Of a stretch of 64,000 nucleotides of DNA, positions 29,248 to 39,377 are shown piece after piece; position 1 is the stretch's first letter, and each line of letters begins with the position of its first letter. The position numbers were made by a program, and so were the translations under genes. Under the pieces are notes generated by a model that had not been told where the DNA came from, did no database searches, and was given only the letters and a program-made list of their open reading frames with translations. The stretch is taken from the NCBI RefSeq assembly GCF_023208015.1, contig NZ_CP051627.1, positions 2,799,501-2,863,500 on the forward strand. Reading direction: 5' to 3'. The stretch is from Thermobifida alba. GTDB taxonomy: Bacteria; Actinomycetota; Actinomycetes; Streptosporangiales; Streptosporangiaceae.

Positions 29248-29815
29248 CCGCGGTCCGGCACCGCTGCCGGCGGCGCTCAAGATCCTCGTCGCGGGTGGGT
29301 TCGGCGCGGGCAAGACCACGATGGTCGGCTCGGTCAGCGAGATCACCCCGCTCAGCACCGAGGAGGTGATGACCGAGGCCAGTCTGGGCGTGGACGACCT
29401 GTCCGGGGTGGAGAACAAGACCACGACCACGGTCGCGCTGGACTTCGGGCGGATCACCATCAGCTCCGAGCTGGTGCTGTACCTGTTCGGCACCCCGGGC
29501 CAGGAGCGGTTCTGGTTCATGTGGAACGAGCTGGCCGCGGGGGCGCTGGGCGCGGTGGTCATCGCCGACACCCGGCGGCTGGAGACCTGCTTCCCCTCGG
29601 TGGACTTCTTCGAACGGCGCGGCATCCCGTTCGTGGTGGCGGTGAACTGCTTCGACGGAGCCGCGGTGTACCAGCCGGAGGAGGTGCGCGACGCCCTCGG
29701 CCTCGGCGGGGACGTCCCGGTCCTGCTGTGCGACGCGCGGGTCCGCGAGTCGTGCAAGGAGGTGCTGGTCGCGTTGATCCAGTACATCCAGGGCAGGGTC
29801 GCCAGCGGGGTGTGA
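29228..29815 (+). CDS. cvnD: CvnD, Rab-like small GTPase of a conservon
   Basis: A 195-residue G protein. The P-loop is GGFGAGKTT (residues 23-31), and the switch region includes KTTTTVALDFGRI. G3 is LFGTPGQERFWFMW (DTPG-like with Thr-Pro-Gly-Gln), and G4 is VAVNCFDG, a variant of NKxD with Cys in place of Lys. It should bind and hydrolyse GTP under control of CvnB and CvnA at the membrane. Overlap with cvnC implies coupled translation. The next gene starts 171 bases downstream, past a possible separate promoter. Confidence 0.9.
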   Translation: MASNDSDRGPAPLPAALKILVAGGFGAGKTTMVGSVSEITPLSTEEVMTEASLGVDDLSGVENKTTTTVALDFGRITISSELVLYLFGTPGQERFWFMWNELAAGALGAVVIADTRRLETCFPSVDFFERRGIPFVVAVNCFDGAAVYQPEEVRDALGLGGDVPVLLCDARVRESCKEVLVALIQYIQGRVASGV

Positions 29816-29986
29816 GGGCCGCGGCGGCCGCCCGGGCAGCGACCGTCGACCGTGATCATCTTTGCAAGGTTTTTCGCCCCTCCCCCCGAGCTCGAAAACT
29901 TCCTAGGGTACGAATGGGATTCGGCTTCGCCCAGGACACCCCGGGCGGAGCCGGACACGGCACGCAACCGGCTGGAGAAATCCCCC

Positions 29987-30946
29987 GTGAAACGCTTCGA
30001 CTGGTACGACGAGATCCATCGACTCGACGCTGAGGCCGACTGTCGCCGGATCACGGAGATCCTCACCACGCACGAGTTCCCCTGGGACATCGAGCAGGCG
30101 CTGAGCCTGGCCCTGTACCGCACCTACGCGGTGCCGAGCATCGGGCGACTGCTCGCCGAGACCCGCGAGTTCACCGAGCGCACGCAGCGCCGCTCCGACG
30201 ACACCGTCATCATCCTCACCGAGATCATGCGGCACGGCTTCGAACCGGGCCGCGGGCGGGACGCGCTGCGTCGGATGAACCAGATGCACCGCTCCTACGA
30301 CATCTCCAACGACGACTACCTCTACGTGCTCAGCACCTTCGTCGTCATGCCGGTGCGCTGGATCAACGACCTGGGCTACGGCTGGCGCAGGCTCACCGAG
30401 CACGAGATCACCGCCAGCACCAACTACTACCGGATGCTCGGCAAGCACATGGGGATCAAGGGGATCCCCGAGACCTACGCCGAGTTCTACGAACTGTTCG
30501 ACTCCTACGAGATCGAGCACTTCGGCTACAGCGAGGGCGGCCGGGCCGTCTCCGACGCCACCCTGGACCTGATGGTCGGCTACAACCCCCGGTGGCAGCA
30601 GCCGGTCTTCCGGAAGTTCACCATGGCCCTGCTGGACGACCGGCTGATCACGGCGTTCCGCTACGACCGGCCGTCGCGGTTCTGGCGGACCGCGGCCCAC
30701 CTGGCGATGCGGCTGCGGGCCCGGATCGTACGCTTCATGCCGCCGCGGGTGGAGCCCTACCGCGCGGAGAAGAACCCGAAGGTCAAGAGCTACCCCAACG
30801 GCTACGACCCCGCGCGGATCGGCACCTTCCCCAAGGGCTGCCCGGTGCCGCACGACATGGTGACCGTCGAGATCCCCGAGACCGGCTCCCGCCTGCCCGC
30901 CCCGGGTCAGGAACTGGCGCCGCAGGAGCGGACCGCCCGTTCCTGA
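29987..30946 (+). CDS. MpaB/rubber oxygenase-like (DUF2236) protein
   Basis: A 319-residue protein of the oxygenase MpaB/latex-clearing-protein superfamily, all-helical and possibly heme-binding. Segments RRMNQMHRSYDISNDDYLYVLSTFVVMPVRWINDLGYGWRRLTEHE and YRMLGKHMGIKGIPETYAEF are characteristic; the HRSYDISNDDYLYV region carries the conserved His and acidic residues. The substrate is unknown. In Streptomyces the conservon is often followed by a cytochrome P450 (cvnE); here an oxygenase of a different family is in that position. GTG 29987 is preferred, with GGAG nine bases upstream and homology beginning at KRFDWYDEIHRL. Confidence 0.8.
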   Translation: MKRFDWYDEIHRLDAEADCRRITEILTTHEFPWDIEQALSLALYRTYAVPSIGRLLAETREFTERTQRRSDDTVIILTEIMRHGFEPGRGRDALRRMNQMHRSYDISNDDYLYVLSTFVVMPVRWINDLGYGWRRLTEHEITASTNYYRMLGKHMGIKGIPETYAEFYELFDSYEIEHFGYSEGGRAVSDATLDLMVGYNPRWQQPVFRKFTMALLDDRLITAFRYDRPSRFWRTAAHLAMRLRARIVRFMPPRVEPYRAEKNPKVKSYPNGYDPARIGTFPKGCPVPHDMVTVEIPETGSRLPAPGQELAPQERTARS

Positions 30947-31030
30947 CCGGCGATGGCCGGAACCGGTCTGGAGTCGGGCGGTGGTTCTGTGCGACTCTGG
31001 ACCAAGCGTCCGAAGCCTGGAGAGAAACGC

Positions 31031-31138
31031 ATGGTGACCACCTCCGCCACAACCGTCCGGTGCCCGGTCCGCAGGGACCGGGCACCGGACGGCGGACCGG
31101 CCACACCCGCCGAGTCCGGTTGCCCACCCCGCCCTTGA
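31031..31138 (+). CDS. Possible 35-residue leader peptide overlapping a hairpin
   Basis: ATG 31031 has GGAGAG seven bases upstream and opens a 35-codon frame (MVTTSATTVRCPV...) ending at TGA 31138. It contains the 18-bp hairpin at 31053-31092 within its coding part. Codon bias cannot be judged at this length. It may be only a fortuitous frame; an attenuator-like role upstream of the methyltransferase gene is conceivable. Confidence 0.25.
   Translation: MVTTSATTVRCPVRRDRAPDGGPATPAESGCPPRP
31053..31092 (+). terminator. 18-bp perfect hairpin
   Basis: CCGTCCGGTGCCCGGTCC pairs perfectly with its complement around a 4-base loop (GCAG). It is 106 bases past the MpaB stop and 84 bases before the next start, so it most likely ends the conservon transcript. 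Confidence 0.75.
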
Positions 31139-31162
31139 TAGCGTGACCGCTCCTGTGCCGCC

Positions 31163-31168
31163 TAAGCT
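31163..31168 (+). promoter_or_regulatory. -10 box for a leaderless methyltransferase mRNA
   Basis: TAAGCT ends seven bases before GTG 31176, with no Shine-Dalgarno sequence between. It has the same geometry as def, lysR and sdhC. Confidence 0.55.
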
Positions 31169-31175
31169 GAACCGC

Positions 31176-31838
31176 GTGAGTGAACAGGTCGTTCCCCCTG
31201 ACTCTCCCGGCCCCGCCGAGCCCGACCCCCCCGAGGTGGGGGTGGGCCCCTGGGAGGGGCCCTGGCCCGCAGGCGACCACTACGATCCCGAACTGCTCGC
31301 GAACGGCGACCGCCGCAACGTCGTGGACCGCTACCGCTACTGGCGGCGGGAGGCGATCGTCGCCGACCTGGACCGCCACCGCCACCCCTTCCACGTGGCC
31401 GTGGAGAACTGGAAGCACGACTTCAACATCGGCTCGGTGGTGCGCACCGCCAACGCCTTCGGCGCCCGTGCCGTGCACATCGTGGGACGCCGCCGCTGGA
31501 ACCGGCGCGGTGCGATGGTGACCGACCGCTACCAGCACGTCCACCACCACCCCGACGCCGCAGCCCTGGTGGCCTGGGCCGAGGCCCGCGGCCTGCCCCT
31601 GATCGGGATCGACAACCTTCCCGGCGCGGTCTCCCTGGAGACCTATCCCCTGCCCCGCTCCTGCGTCCTGGTGTTCGGCCAGGAGGGGCCCGGCCTGTCC
31701 GAGGAGGTCCGCAAGGTCTGCGTCTCGGTGCTGTCCATCGCCCAGTTCGGTTCCACCCGCTCCATCAACGCGGGCGCGGCCGCCGCGGTGGCGATGCACG
31801 CCTGGGTCCGCGCCCATGTGTTCCACCAGTCCGTTTGA
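31176..31838 (+). CDS. TrmH/SpoU family RNA methyltransferase
   Basis: A 220-residue SPOUT methyltransferase that should transfer a methyl group from SAM to ribose 2'-O of tRNA or rRNA. Motif 1 is NIGSVVRTANAFGA, motif 2 LVFGQEGPGLS and motif 3 QFGSTRSINAGAAAAVAM, which together form the trefoil-knot SAM site. The N-terminal 45 residues are acidic and proline-rich. GTG 31176 is chosen over GTG 31143 because TAAGCT lies seven bases upstream in leaderless geometry. The helicase gene follows closely. Confidence 0.87.
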   Translation: MSEQVVPPDSPGPAEPDPPEVGVGPWEGPWPAGDHYDPELLANGDRRNVVDRYRYWRREAIVADLDRHRHPFHVAVENWKHDFNIGSVVRTANAFGARAVHIVGRRRWNRRGAMVTDRYQHVHHHPDAAALVAWAEARGLPLIGIDNLPGAVSLETYPLPRSCVLVFGQEGPGLSEEVRKVCVSVLSIAQFGSTRSINAGAAAAVAMHAWVRAHVFHQSV

Positions 31839-31960
31839 CGTCCTGTCCCCGCGTGGCGGACGACGGCCCCGCGCCGCCGTCCACCGCGCCTCCCGGCAGA
31901 GGAGAGGAGGCCGCGTTTCCTCCCCGGCTTGACGGCCTGGGTCGCCGTACCGCGCACACC

Positions 31961-34822
31961 ATGATGAACAGAGTCGAATCGGCCCGCTGGCCAGGTGAAC
32001 TGCGGTCCTACCAGCGTCAGGCGCTGGAGGCGCTGGAGGCCCGCTGGGCGTCGGGGGACCGGCGCGCCTGGGTGGTGCTTCCCCCCGGGGCGGGCAAGAC
32101 CCTGGTCGGGTTGGAAGCCGCGCGCCGAATCGGCCGCCGTACCGTCGTGTTCGTGCCCAACACCGCGATCCAGAACCAGTGGGTCGCCCAGTGGCGGGAG
32201 TTCGAACGCCCCGAGGGCTGCACCGCGGGCACCCAGCGCTCCCTGGAGCACGACGTCACCGTCCTCACCTACCCGTCGCTGGCGGTGTTCGACCCGGACG
32301 CGGAGACCGACGAGGAGGGCAACGAGCTGTCCCTGCTGGGCAGGCTGCACGGCAACGGCAGCGCCCTGGTGGAGGCGCTGCGCGAGGCGGGCCCGATCAC
32401 CGTCATCCTGGACGAGTGCCACCACCTGCTCCAGATGTGGGGGCGGCTGCTCGCGGAGGTGCTGCGGGAACTGCCGGACGCCCACGTCCTCGGGTTGACC
32501 GGCACCCCGGCCGAGACGCTGACGGCCGGCGAGGCCGCGCTCGTCGACACCCTGTTCGGCGTCCCGGTGCGCGGCGTGTCCATCCCGGCCCTGGTCCGCG
32601 ACGGCTACCTGGCCCCCTTCGCAGAACTCGTCTGGATCACCGAGCCCACCCCCGACGAACAGGCCTACATCGCCGAGCAGGGGCTGCGGTTCACCGAGCT
32701 CTGCACCGACCTGCTCACCCCCGGCTTCGCCCGGACCGACTTCCTGACCTGGCTGCGCCGCCGGTTCGACGAGCGCGTCACCGACAGCGGGGAACGACTC
32801 GGCTGGGCGCAGCTGGCCGCTCAGGAGCCCGAACTCACCGACGCGGCGCTGCGGCTGCACCACGCCGGGCTGTTCGCGCTGCCGTCGGACGCGCGCGTCC
32901 TGGAGCGGCACCGCAGCGCCCCGACCGCCGACGACTGGATGGCGCTGCTCGGCGACTACGTGTTCAACTGCCTGTCCCCCGGGAAACGGGAGGGCGTCCC
33001 GGCCGGCCCGAACGGCATCGCCGACGACCCCGATGCCAAGGCGTTGGAGCGTATCCGCACCGCGCTTCCCGCGATCGGCTACACGCTCACCCGCTACGGC
33101 ATCCGCGGCGGCCGCTCCCCGGTGGACCGGGTGCTGGCCCGCAGCGCCGCGAAGTCGCAGAGCACCGTGGAGATCGTCGCCGCCGAGTCCGCCTTCCTGG
33201 GACCGCGGCTGCGCGCGCTGGTGCTGTGCGACCACGAACGGGCCAGCGTGCGCCCCTCGGCGCGGCTGCGCGAGGTCCTCGACAGCCAGGCGGGGTCGGC
33301 GTGGCTGCAACTGGAGCTGCTGGTCGCCGACGAACGCACCCGGGACCTGTGCCCGATGCTGGTGACCGGCCGCACCGTCGCGGCGGCCCCCCGGACCGCC
33401 GAGGCGTTCATCGCCTTCGCCGCGCAGCGCCGCCCCTCGCTGGAACTGGCCCTGGTGGAGGTGGATTCCGGCGGCTCGCTGGTGCGCGTCGAGGGCCGCT
33501 GGACCTCCCGCACCTGGATCCGGCTGGTCACCGAGTACTTCGAGGCGGGCGGCTGCCGCCTCCTGGTGGGCACCCGCGCCCTGCTCGGCGAGGGGTGGAA
33601 CGCCCCGCGGGTCAACACCGTCGTGGACCTGACCACCGCCACCACCCCCACCGCCGTGGTGCAGGGGCGCGGCCGCGCGCTGCGGCTGGACCCGTCCTGG
33701 CCCGACAAGACCGCGCACACCTGGACCGTGGTCTGCGTCAGCGACGCCCACCCCAAGGGGAGCGCCGACTGGGAGCGGTTCGTCCGCAAGCACGAGGGCT
33801 ACCTGGGCGCGGCCGCCGACGGCGAGGTGATGAGCGGGGTCGCGCACGTCGATCCGGCCCTCTCCCCCTACGAGCCGCCGCCGGTGGAGCAGTTCGGCGC
33901 GATCAACGCCCGGATGCTGCGGCGTGCCGAGGACCGCGAGGACACCCGCGAACGCTGGCGGATCGGCTCCCCCTACACCGACGAACTCCTGGCCACGGTC
34001 CGGGTCCGCCCGCAGCGGCACCGGGCCGCGCTGGCCCCCCGCCAGGCCGGGCAGCGTCCCCGACCGCCGGCCGCGGTCCCCGCCCGCGTGGGGGTGGACA
34101 CCGCCGAGCGGCTGCACCTGCCCCCGCTGTGGAAGACGCTGTTCTCCGTGCCGCTGACCGCGGCGGCGGTGCTACTGGTGGCCACCGCGTTCGGGCTGCC
34201 CCCGCTGCTCGGCGGGGCCACGGCGGCGGGGGTCTCCGGTGCGGTCTGCGCCTACCGGCTGCTCTCCCGGGGCCCCCAGGTGCAGCGCGCCGCCCAGCTG
34301 GTGGAGGCCGCGGCGGGGGAGCCCGACATCCTCCGGTTCGGCTACGCCGTCGCCGACGCGATGTACGAGGCCGGGCACTTCCCGGTGGGCGCGGAGGGGC
34401 TGCGGCTGGACATCGACACCGACGGCACCTTCCGGCTCACGTTCGCCGGAGCGGGTCCGGCCGAGGCCGAGGCGTTCGGCATGGCCCTGGACGAGGTGAT
34501 CTCCCCGCTGGTGGGCAGCCCCCGCTACATCATCAACCGCTACCGCCTGGACCGTCCCGCCGACGCGGCCCAGGCCCGGCGGCTGGGGGCGGACTGGCTG
34601 CTGGGCCGGGCCCCGGAGAACTCCGCGGTCTTCCACGCCGTGCCCGCCCTGCTGGGCCGCAACCGCCGCGGCGTGGAGGCGTTCGCGCGGGCGTGGAACC
34701 GGTGGATCTCCGCCGGGGAGCCGGTCTACACCGCCAGCCCGGCGGGGTCGCGCCTGCTGTACACCCACTACGCCACCGACCCCTACCCGTCGGAGACCGA
34801 GTCCCGGCTGACCTGGCTGTGA
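31961..34822 (+). CDS. DEAD/DEAH-box (SF2) helicase with C-terminal membrane segments
   Basis: A 953-residue protein. The N-terminal half is an SF2 ATPase: LPPGAGKTLVG (Walker A, 43-47), ILDECHHLL (DECH, 151-154), LTGTPAET (motif III) and a second RecA domain with VGTRALLGEGWNAPRVNTVVDL and QGRGRALRLD (motif VI). Residues about 725-765 contain two hydrophobic helices (SVPLTAAAVLLVATAFGLPPLL and ATAAGVSGAVCAYRLL), followed by a 180-residue domain of unknown type. A helicase tethered to the membrane is unusual. The nearest families are type III restriction/UvrB-like res subunits; no methylase gene is adjacent. The start is uncertain (ATG 31961; a TTG at 31835 overlaps the previous stop). Confidence 0.8.
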   Translation: MMNRVESARWPGELRSYQRQALEALEARWASGDRRAWVVLPPGAGKTLVGLEAARRIGRRTVVFVPNTAIQNQWVAQWREFERPEGCTAGTQRSLEHDVTVLTYPSLAVFDPDAETDEEGNELSLLGRLHGNGSALVEALREAGPITVILDECHHLLQMWGRLLAEVLRELPDAHVLGLTGTPAETLTAGEAALVDTLFGVPVRGVSIPALVRDGYLAPFAELVWITEPTPDEQAYIAEQGLRFTELCTDLLTPGFARTDFLTWLRRRFDERVTDSGERLGWAQLAAQEPELTDAALRLHHAGLFALPSDARVLERHRSAPTADDWMALLGDYVFNCLSPGKREGVPAGPNGIADDPDAKALERIRTALPAIGYTLTRYGIRGGRSPVDRVLARSAAKSQSTVEIVAAESAFLGPRLRALVLCDHERASVRPSARLREVLDSQAGSAWLQLELLVADERTRDLCPMLVTGRTVAAAPRTAEAFIAFAAQRRPSLELALVEVDSGGSLVRVEGRWTSRTWIRLVTEYFEAGGCRLLVGTRALLGEGWNAPRVNTVVDLTTATTPTAVVQGRGRALRLDPSWPDKTAHTWTVVCVSDAHPKGSADWERFVRKHEGYLGAAADGEVMSGVAHVDPALSPYEPPPVEQFGAINARMLRRAEDREDTRERWRIGSPYTDELLATVRVRPQRHRAALAPRQAGQRPRPPAAVPARVGVDTAERLHLPPLWKTLFSVPLTAAAVLLVATAFGLPPLLGGATAAGVSGAVCAYRLLSRGPQVQRAAQLVEAAAGEPDILRFGYAVADAMYEAGHFPVGAEGLRLDIDTDGTFRLTFAGAGPAEAEAFGMALDEVISPLVGSPRYIINRYRLDRPADAAQARRLGADWLLGRAPENSAVFHAVPALLGRNRRGVEAFARAWNRWISAGEPVYTASPAGSRLLYTHYATDPYPSETESRLTWL

Positions 34823-34878
34823 CGCTCCGGCGGGAGCGGCGGCCCCGGGGAGCGGGTCGACGCCCCGGACACGACGAA

Positions 34879-34908
34879 GGCCCGTCCCTCCCCGGGGAGG
34901 GACGGGCC
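34879..34908. terminator. Bidirectional terminator, helicase and sdhB
   Basis: A perfect 30-base palindrome with GGCCCGTCCCTCCCC arms lies between the convergent helicase and sdhB genes (57 bases after one stop, 27 from the other). Confidence 0.8.
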
Positions 34909-34934
34909 GCACGGTCCGGGGGGTTCCCGGCCGG

Positions 34935-35677
34935 CTACAGCTTGCCGGAGGCCAGAGCGCCCAGCAGGTCGTCGTTGAGCTGGGAGATGGTGTCCAGCGG
35001 GATGCCCTTGGGGCAGACCGCGGCGCACTCACCGATGTTGGTGCAGCCGCCGAAGTCCTCCTCGTCGTGCTGGTTGACCATCTTCACCACGCGGGAGGCC
35101 CGCTCGGGCTGCCCCTGCGGGAGCATGCCCAGGTGGGTGACCTTGGCCGCGGTGAACAGCATCGCCGAGGCGTTCGGGCAGGCCGCCACGCACGCGCCGC
35201 AGCCGATGCAGGTCGCGGCGTCGAAGGCGCGGTCCGCGTCGGCCTTGGGGACGGGGGTGGCGTGCGCGTCCGGGGCGGTGCCCGTGGGCGCGCTGATGTA
35301 GCCGCCCGCCTGGATGATGCGGTCGAAGGCGCTGCGGTCGACCACCAGGTCCTTGATGACCGGGAACGCCTTGGCCCGCCACGGTTCGACGTCGATGACG
35401 TCGCCGTCGGAGAAGCTGCGCATGTGCAGCTGGCAGGTGGTGGTGACCTCGGGGCCGTGGGCGATGCCGTTGATCACCACACCGCAGGCGCCGCAGATGC
35501 CCTCGCGGCAGTCGTGGTCGAACGCGATCGGCTCCTCGCCCTGGAGCGTGAGCTTCTCGTTGAGGACGTCGAGCATCTCCAGGAAGGACATGTTCTCGTT
35601 GACGTCCTCGACCTGGTAGGTGACCATCCGGCCCTCGTCGTCCCTGCTCTTCTGACGCCAAACGCGCAGGGTGATGT

Positions 35678-35681
<4 letters not shown>
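34935..35681 (-). CDS. sdhB: Succinate dehydrogenase iron-sulfur subunit
   Basis: A 248-residue subunit that passes electrons from SdhA to the membrane subunit through three clusters. The 2Fe-2S ligands are in [11 protein letters not shown] and [18 protein letters not shown] and [15 protein letters not shown] supply the 4Fe-4S and 3Fe-4S ligands. The sequence resembles the SdhB of single-cytochrome-b (b558-type) enzymes rather than the proteobacterial form. The GTG start overlaps the sdhA stop (GTGA), so translation is coupled. It is the last gene of sdhCAB, followed by a strong palindromic terminator. Confidence 0.95.
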
Positions 35682-37618
<1,937 letters not shown>

Positions 37619-38335
37619 CTAGCCCACCAGCCCAAAGAGAACGGAGAACGGGGGAATGAGGAAGCCGGCCGTGATGACCACGGCGATGGCCGTCGCGACG
37701 CCGTTGATGGCGCGCTGCCGCCGCGCCTTGCTCCGGCCGAGGGTCTGCACCGCACTCCACAGTCCGTGCCGCAGGTGGAACCCGACCGCCAGCATGGCGA
37801 TCAGGTAGATCAGCACCACCCACCAGATCTGGAAACCGTTGACGACCCGCTCGTAGGGGCTGTCGGAGGCCCCGCCCGGCGCGATCGTGTTCGTGGTCAG
37901 GTGCAGCAGGTGGTAGATCACGAAGAGCGCGATGACCACGCCGCCCCAGCGCAGGGTGAAGGAGGCGTAGGTGCGCTGCACTCCGGTGCGGTTCTTGCCG
38001 CTGCGGTAGCGTCGCGATCCCTTGCCCCCGGTCGCCCGCCGCGCCCGGTTCCACAGGGTGAAGGCCGCGTACATGTGGATGAGGACGCTCGCCAGCAGGA
38101 CGACGCGCATGATCCACAGGAAGCCGTTGGTCGGGAGCATCGGCTCGCCGAGGACCCGGAGGTGGTGCGAGTAGTCGTCGAAGGCCTCCTGGCCTCCGAA
38201 GATCATGAGGTTGCCGTACATGTGCGCGATCAGGAACAGCACGAGGATCGCGCCGGTGACCGCCATCGCGGCCTTGGCCGCCACCGTCGACCCGAATGCC
38301 GTCGATCGCTGCTTCGTCAGGGTACTGTTCGCCAC
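37619..38335 (-). CDS. sdhC: Succinate dehydrogenase cytochrome b subunit (b558 family)
   Basis: A 238-residue membrane anchor with five predicted helices (for example AAMAVTGAILVLFLIAHMYGN, RVVLLASVLIHMYAAF, GVVIALFVIYHLLHL). Conserved His residues in the helices (AHMYGN, LIHMY, YHLLHL, FHLRHG) are the expected ligands of two b hemes. A single large anchor replaces separate SdhC and SdhD, as in Bacillus-type complex II. The GTG start has no Shine-Dalgarno; TAAAGT ends seven bases upstream, so the operon mRNA is probably leaderless. The LysR gene is divergent 79 bases away. Confidence 0.93.
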   Translation of the reverse strand: MANSTLTKQRSTAFGSTVAAKAAMAVTGAILVLFLIAHMYGNLMIFGGQEAFDDYSHHLRVLGEPMLPTNGFLWIMRVVLLASVLIHMYAAFTLWNRARRATGGKGSRRYRSGKNRTGVQRTYASFTLRWGGVVIALFVIYHLLHLTTNTIAPGGASDSPYERVVNGFQIWWVVLIYLIAMLAVGFHLRHGLWSAVQTLGRSKARRQRAINGVATAIAVVITAGFLIPPFSVLFGLVG

Positions 38336-38342
38336 AATGTGA

Positions 38343-38348
38343 ACTTTA
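38343..38348 (-). promoter_or_regulatory. -10 box of the sdhCAB operon, leaderless
   Basis: TAAAGT on the minus strand, seven bases before GTG 38335. TTAGAC about 19 bases further upstream could act as -35. Confidence 0.55.
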
Positions 38349-38392
38349 GATCTTCCTTAACAGGTTCGTCTAAGTCATGGGAATGCTTGTGA

Positions 38393-38411
38393 CCATAGCT
38401 TTAGGCTATGG
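38393..38411 (+). promoter_or_regulatory. LysR-type operator overlapping the lysR -10 box
   Basis: CCATAGC-TTTAG-GCTATGG, a 7-bp inverted repeat containing a T-N11-A LysR box. The hexamer TAGGCT (38402-38407), seven bases before GTG 38415, is the likely leaderless -10 box and lies inside the repeat. This geometry suggests negative autoregulation and possible effects on divergent sdhCAB. Confidence 0.6.
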
Positions 38412-38414
38412 ATC

Positions 38415-39368
38415 GTGCAGTTCCACCAACTCGCCTACTTCGTCGCGGTCGCCGAAACCCGACATTTCACCCGGGCAGCGGAGCTGTCCCGCGTCGCCCA
38501 GCCCAGTCTGAGCAAGCAGATCCGCGCCCTGGAGGAGGACCTCGGCGCACCGTTATTCATTCGAGCCCGGGGAAATATCACACTCACCCCGGCCGGTGAG
38601 GCCCTGCTACCCCTCGCCCGGCGGATACTCGCCGACCTGGAGACCGCCCGCCGCGAGGTCCAGGAGGTCACCGGGATGCGCCGCGGCCGGGTACGCCTGG
38701 GCGCCACGCCGTCACTGTGCGCCGGACTGCTCGCCGACGCGCTGGCCCTCTTCCACGAACGCTACCCCGGCATCGAACTGCACGTGGAGGAGGGCGGCTC
38801 CCGCGACCTCATCCGCGCCCTGGGCCGGGGGGAACTGGACCTGGCCCTGATCATCCTGCCCCTGCACAGCAACGACCCCGAGTTCGTGACCGTGCCGATC
38901 CTGCGCGAGAGCCTGGTCGTGGCCAGTCCGCGGTCCCGCCCCTCCCCCGCCCCCCGCGCCTCCATGCGCATCACCGACCTGCGCGACCACCCGCTGGTGA
39001 TGTTCCGGAGCGGCTACGACGTGCGCGAGGCGACGCTGAGCGCCTGCCGCGCCGCGGGCTTCGAACCCCGCCTGACGGTGGAGGGCGGGGAGATGGACGC
39101 GGTCCTGCGGTTCGTCGAGGCGGGCCTGGGCCTGGCCGTGGTCCCCAGCATGGTGCTGCGCAACCGGCCCGGACTGCGCGGCACCCCGCTGGCCAAGCCG
39201 CGGCTGCTGCGCACCATCGCGCTGGCGCACCGCAAGGACGTCGCCCCCTCCCGCACCGCCCGGGCCTTCCGGCGGGTGCTGATGTCCTACCTCGGCACCC
39301 TCACCAGGGCCGACCTCGGCGAGGACCTGGAAGTCATCGCCCCGCCCGAGGAACTGGAGCCGAGGTGA
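38415..39368 (+). CDS. LysR family transcriptional regulator
   Basis: A 317-residue regulator. The N-terminal winged helix is canonical (FVAVAETRHFTRAAELSRVAQPSLSKQIRALEEDLGAPLFIR), followed by a linker helix and a LysR substrate-binding domain (RVRLGATPSLCAGLLADALALFHERYPGIEL... ). The effector is unknown. It is transcribed divergently from sdhCAB with a shared 79-base promoter region holding a LysR-type inverted repeat, so it may regulate succinate dehydrogenase or only itself. The start is GTG with no ribosome binding site, predicted leaderless. It converges on the FAD monooxygenase gene with only nine bases between. Confidence 0.9.
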   Translation: MQFHQLAYFVAVAETRHFTRAAELSRVAQPSLSKQIRALEEDLGAPLFIRARGNITLTPAGEALLPLARRILADLETARREVQEVTGMRRGRVRLGATPSLCAGLLADALALFHERYPGIELHVEEGGSRDLIRALGRGELDLALIILPLHSNDPEFVTVPILRESLVVASPRSRPSPAPRASMRITDLRDHPLVMFRSGYDVREATLSACRAAGFEPRLTVEGGEMDAVLRFVEAGLGLAVVPSMVLRNRPGLRGTPLAKPRLLRTIALAHRKDVAPSRTARAFRRVLMSYLGTLTRADLGEDLEVIAPPEELEPR

Positions 39369-39377
39369 GCGCCGCCG

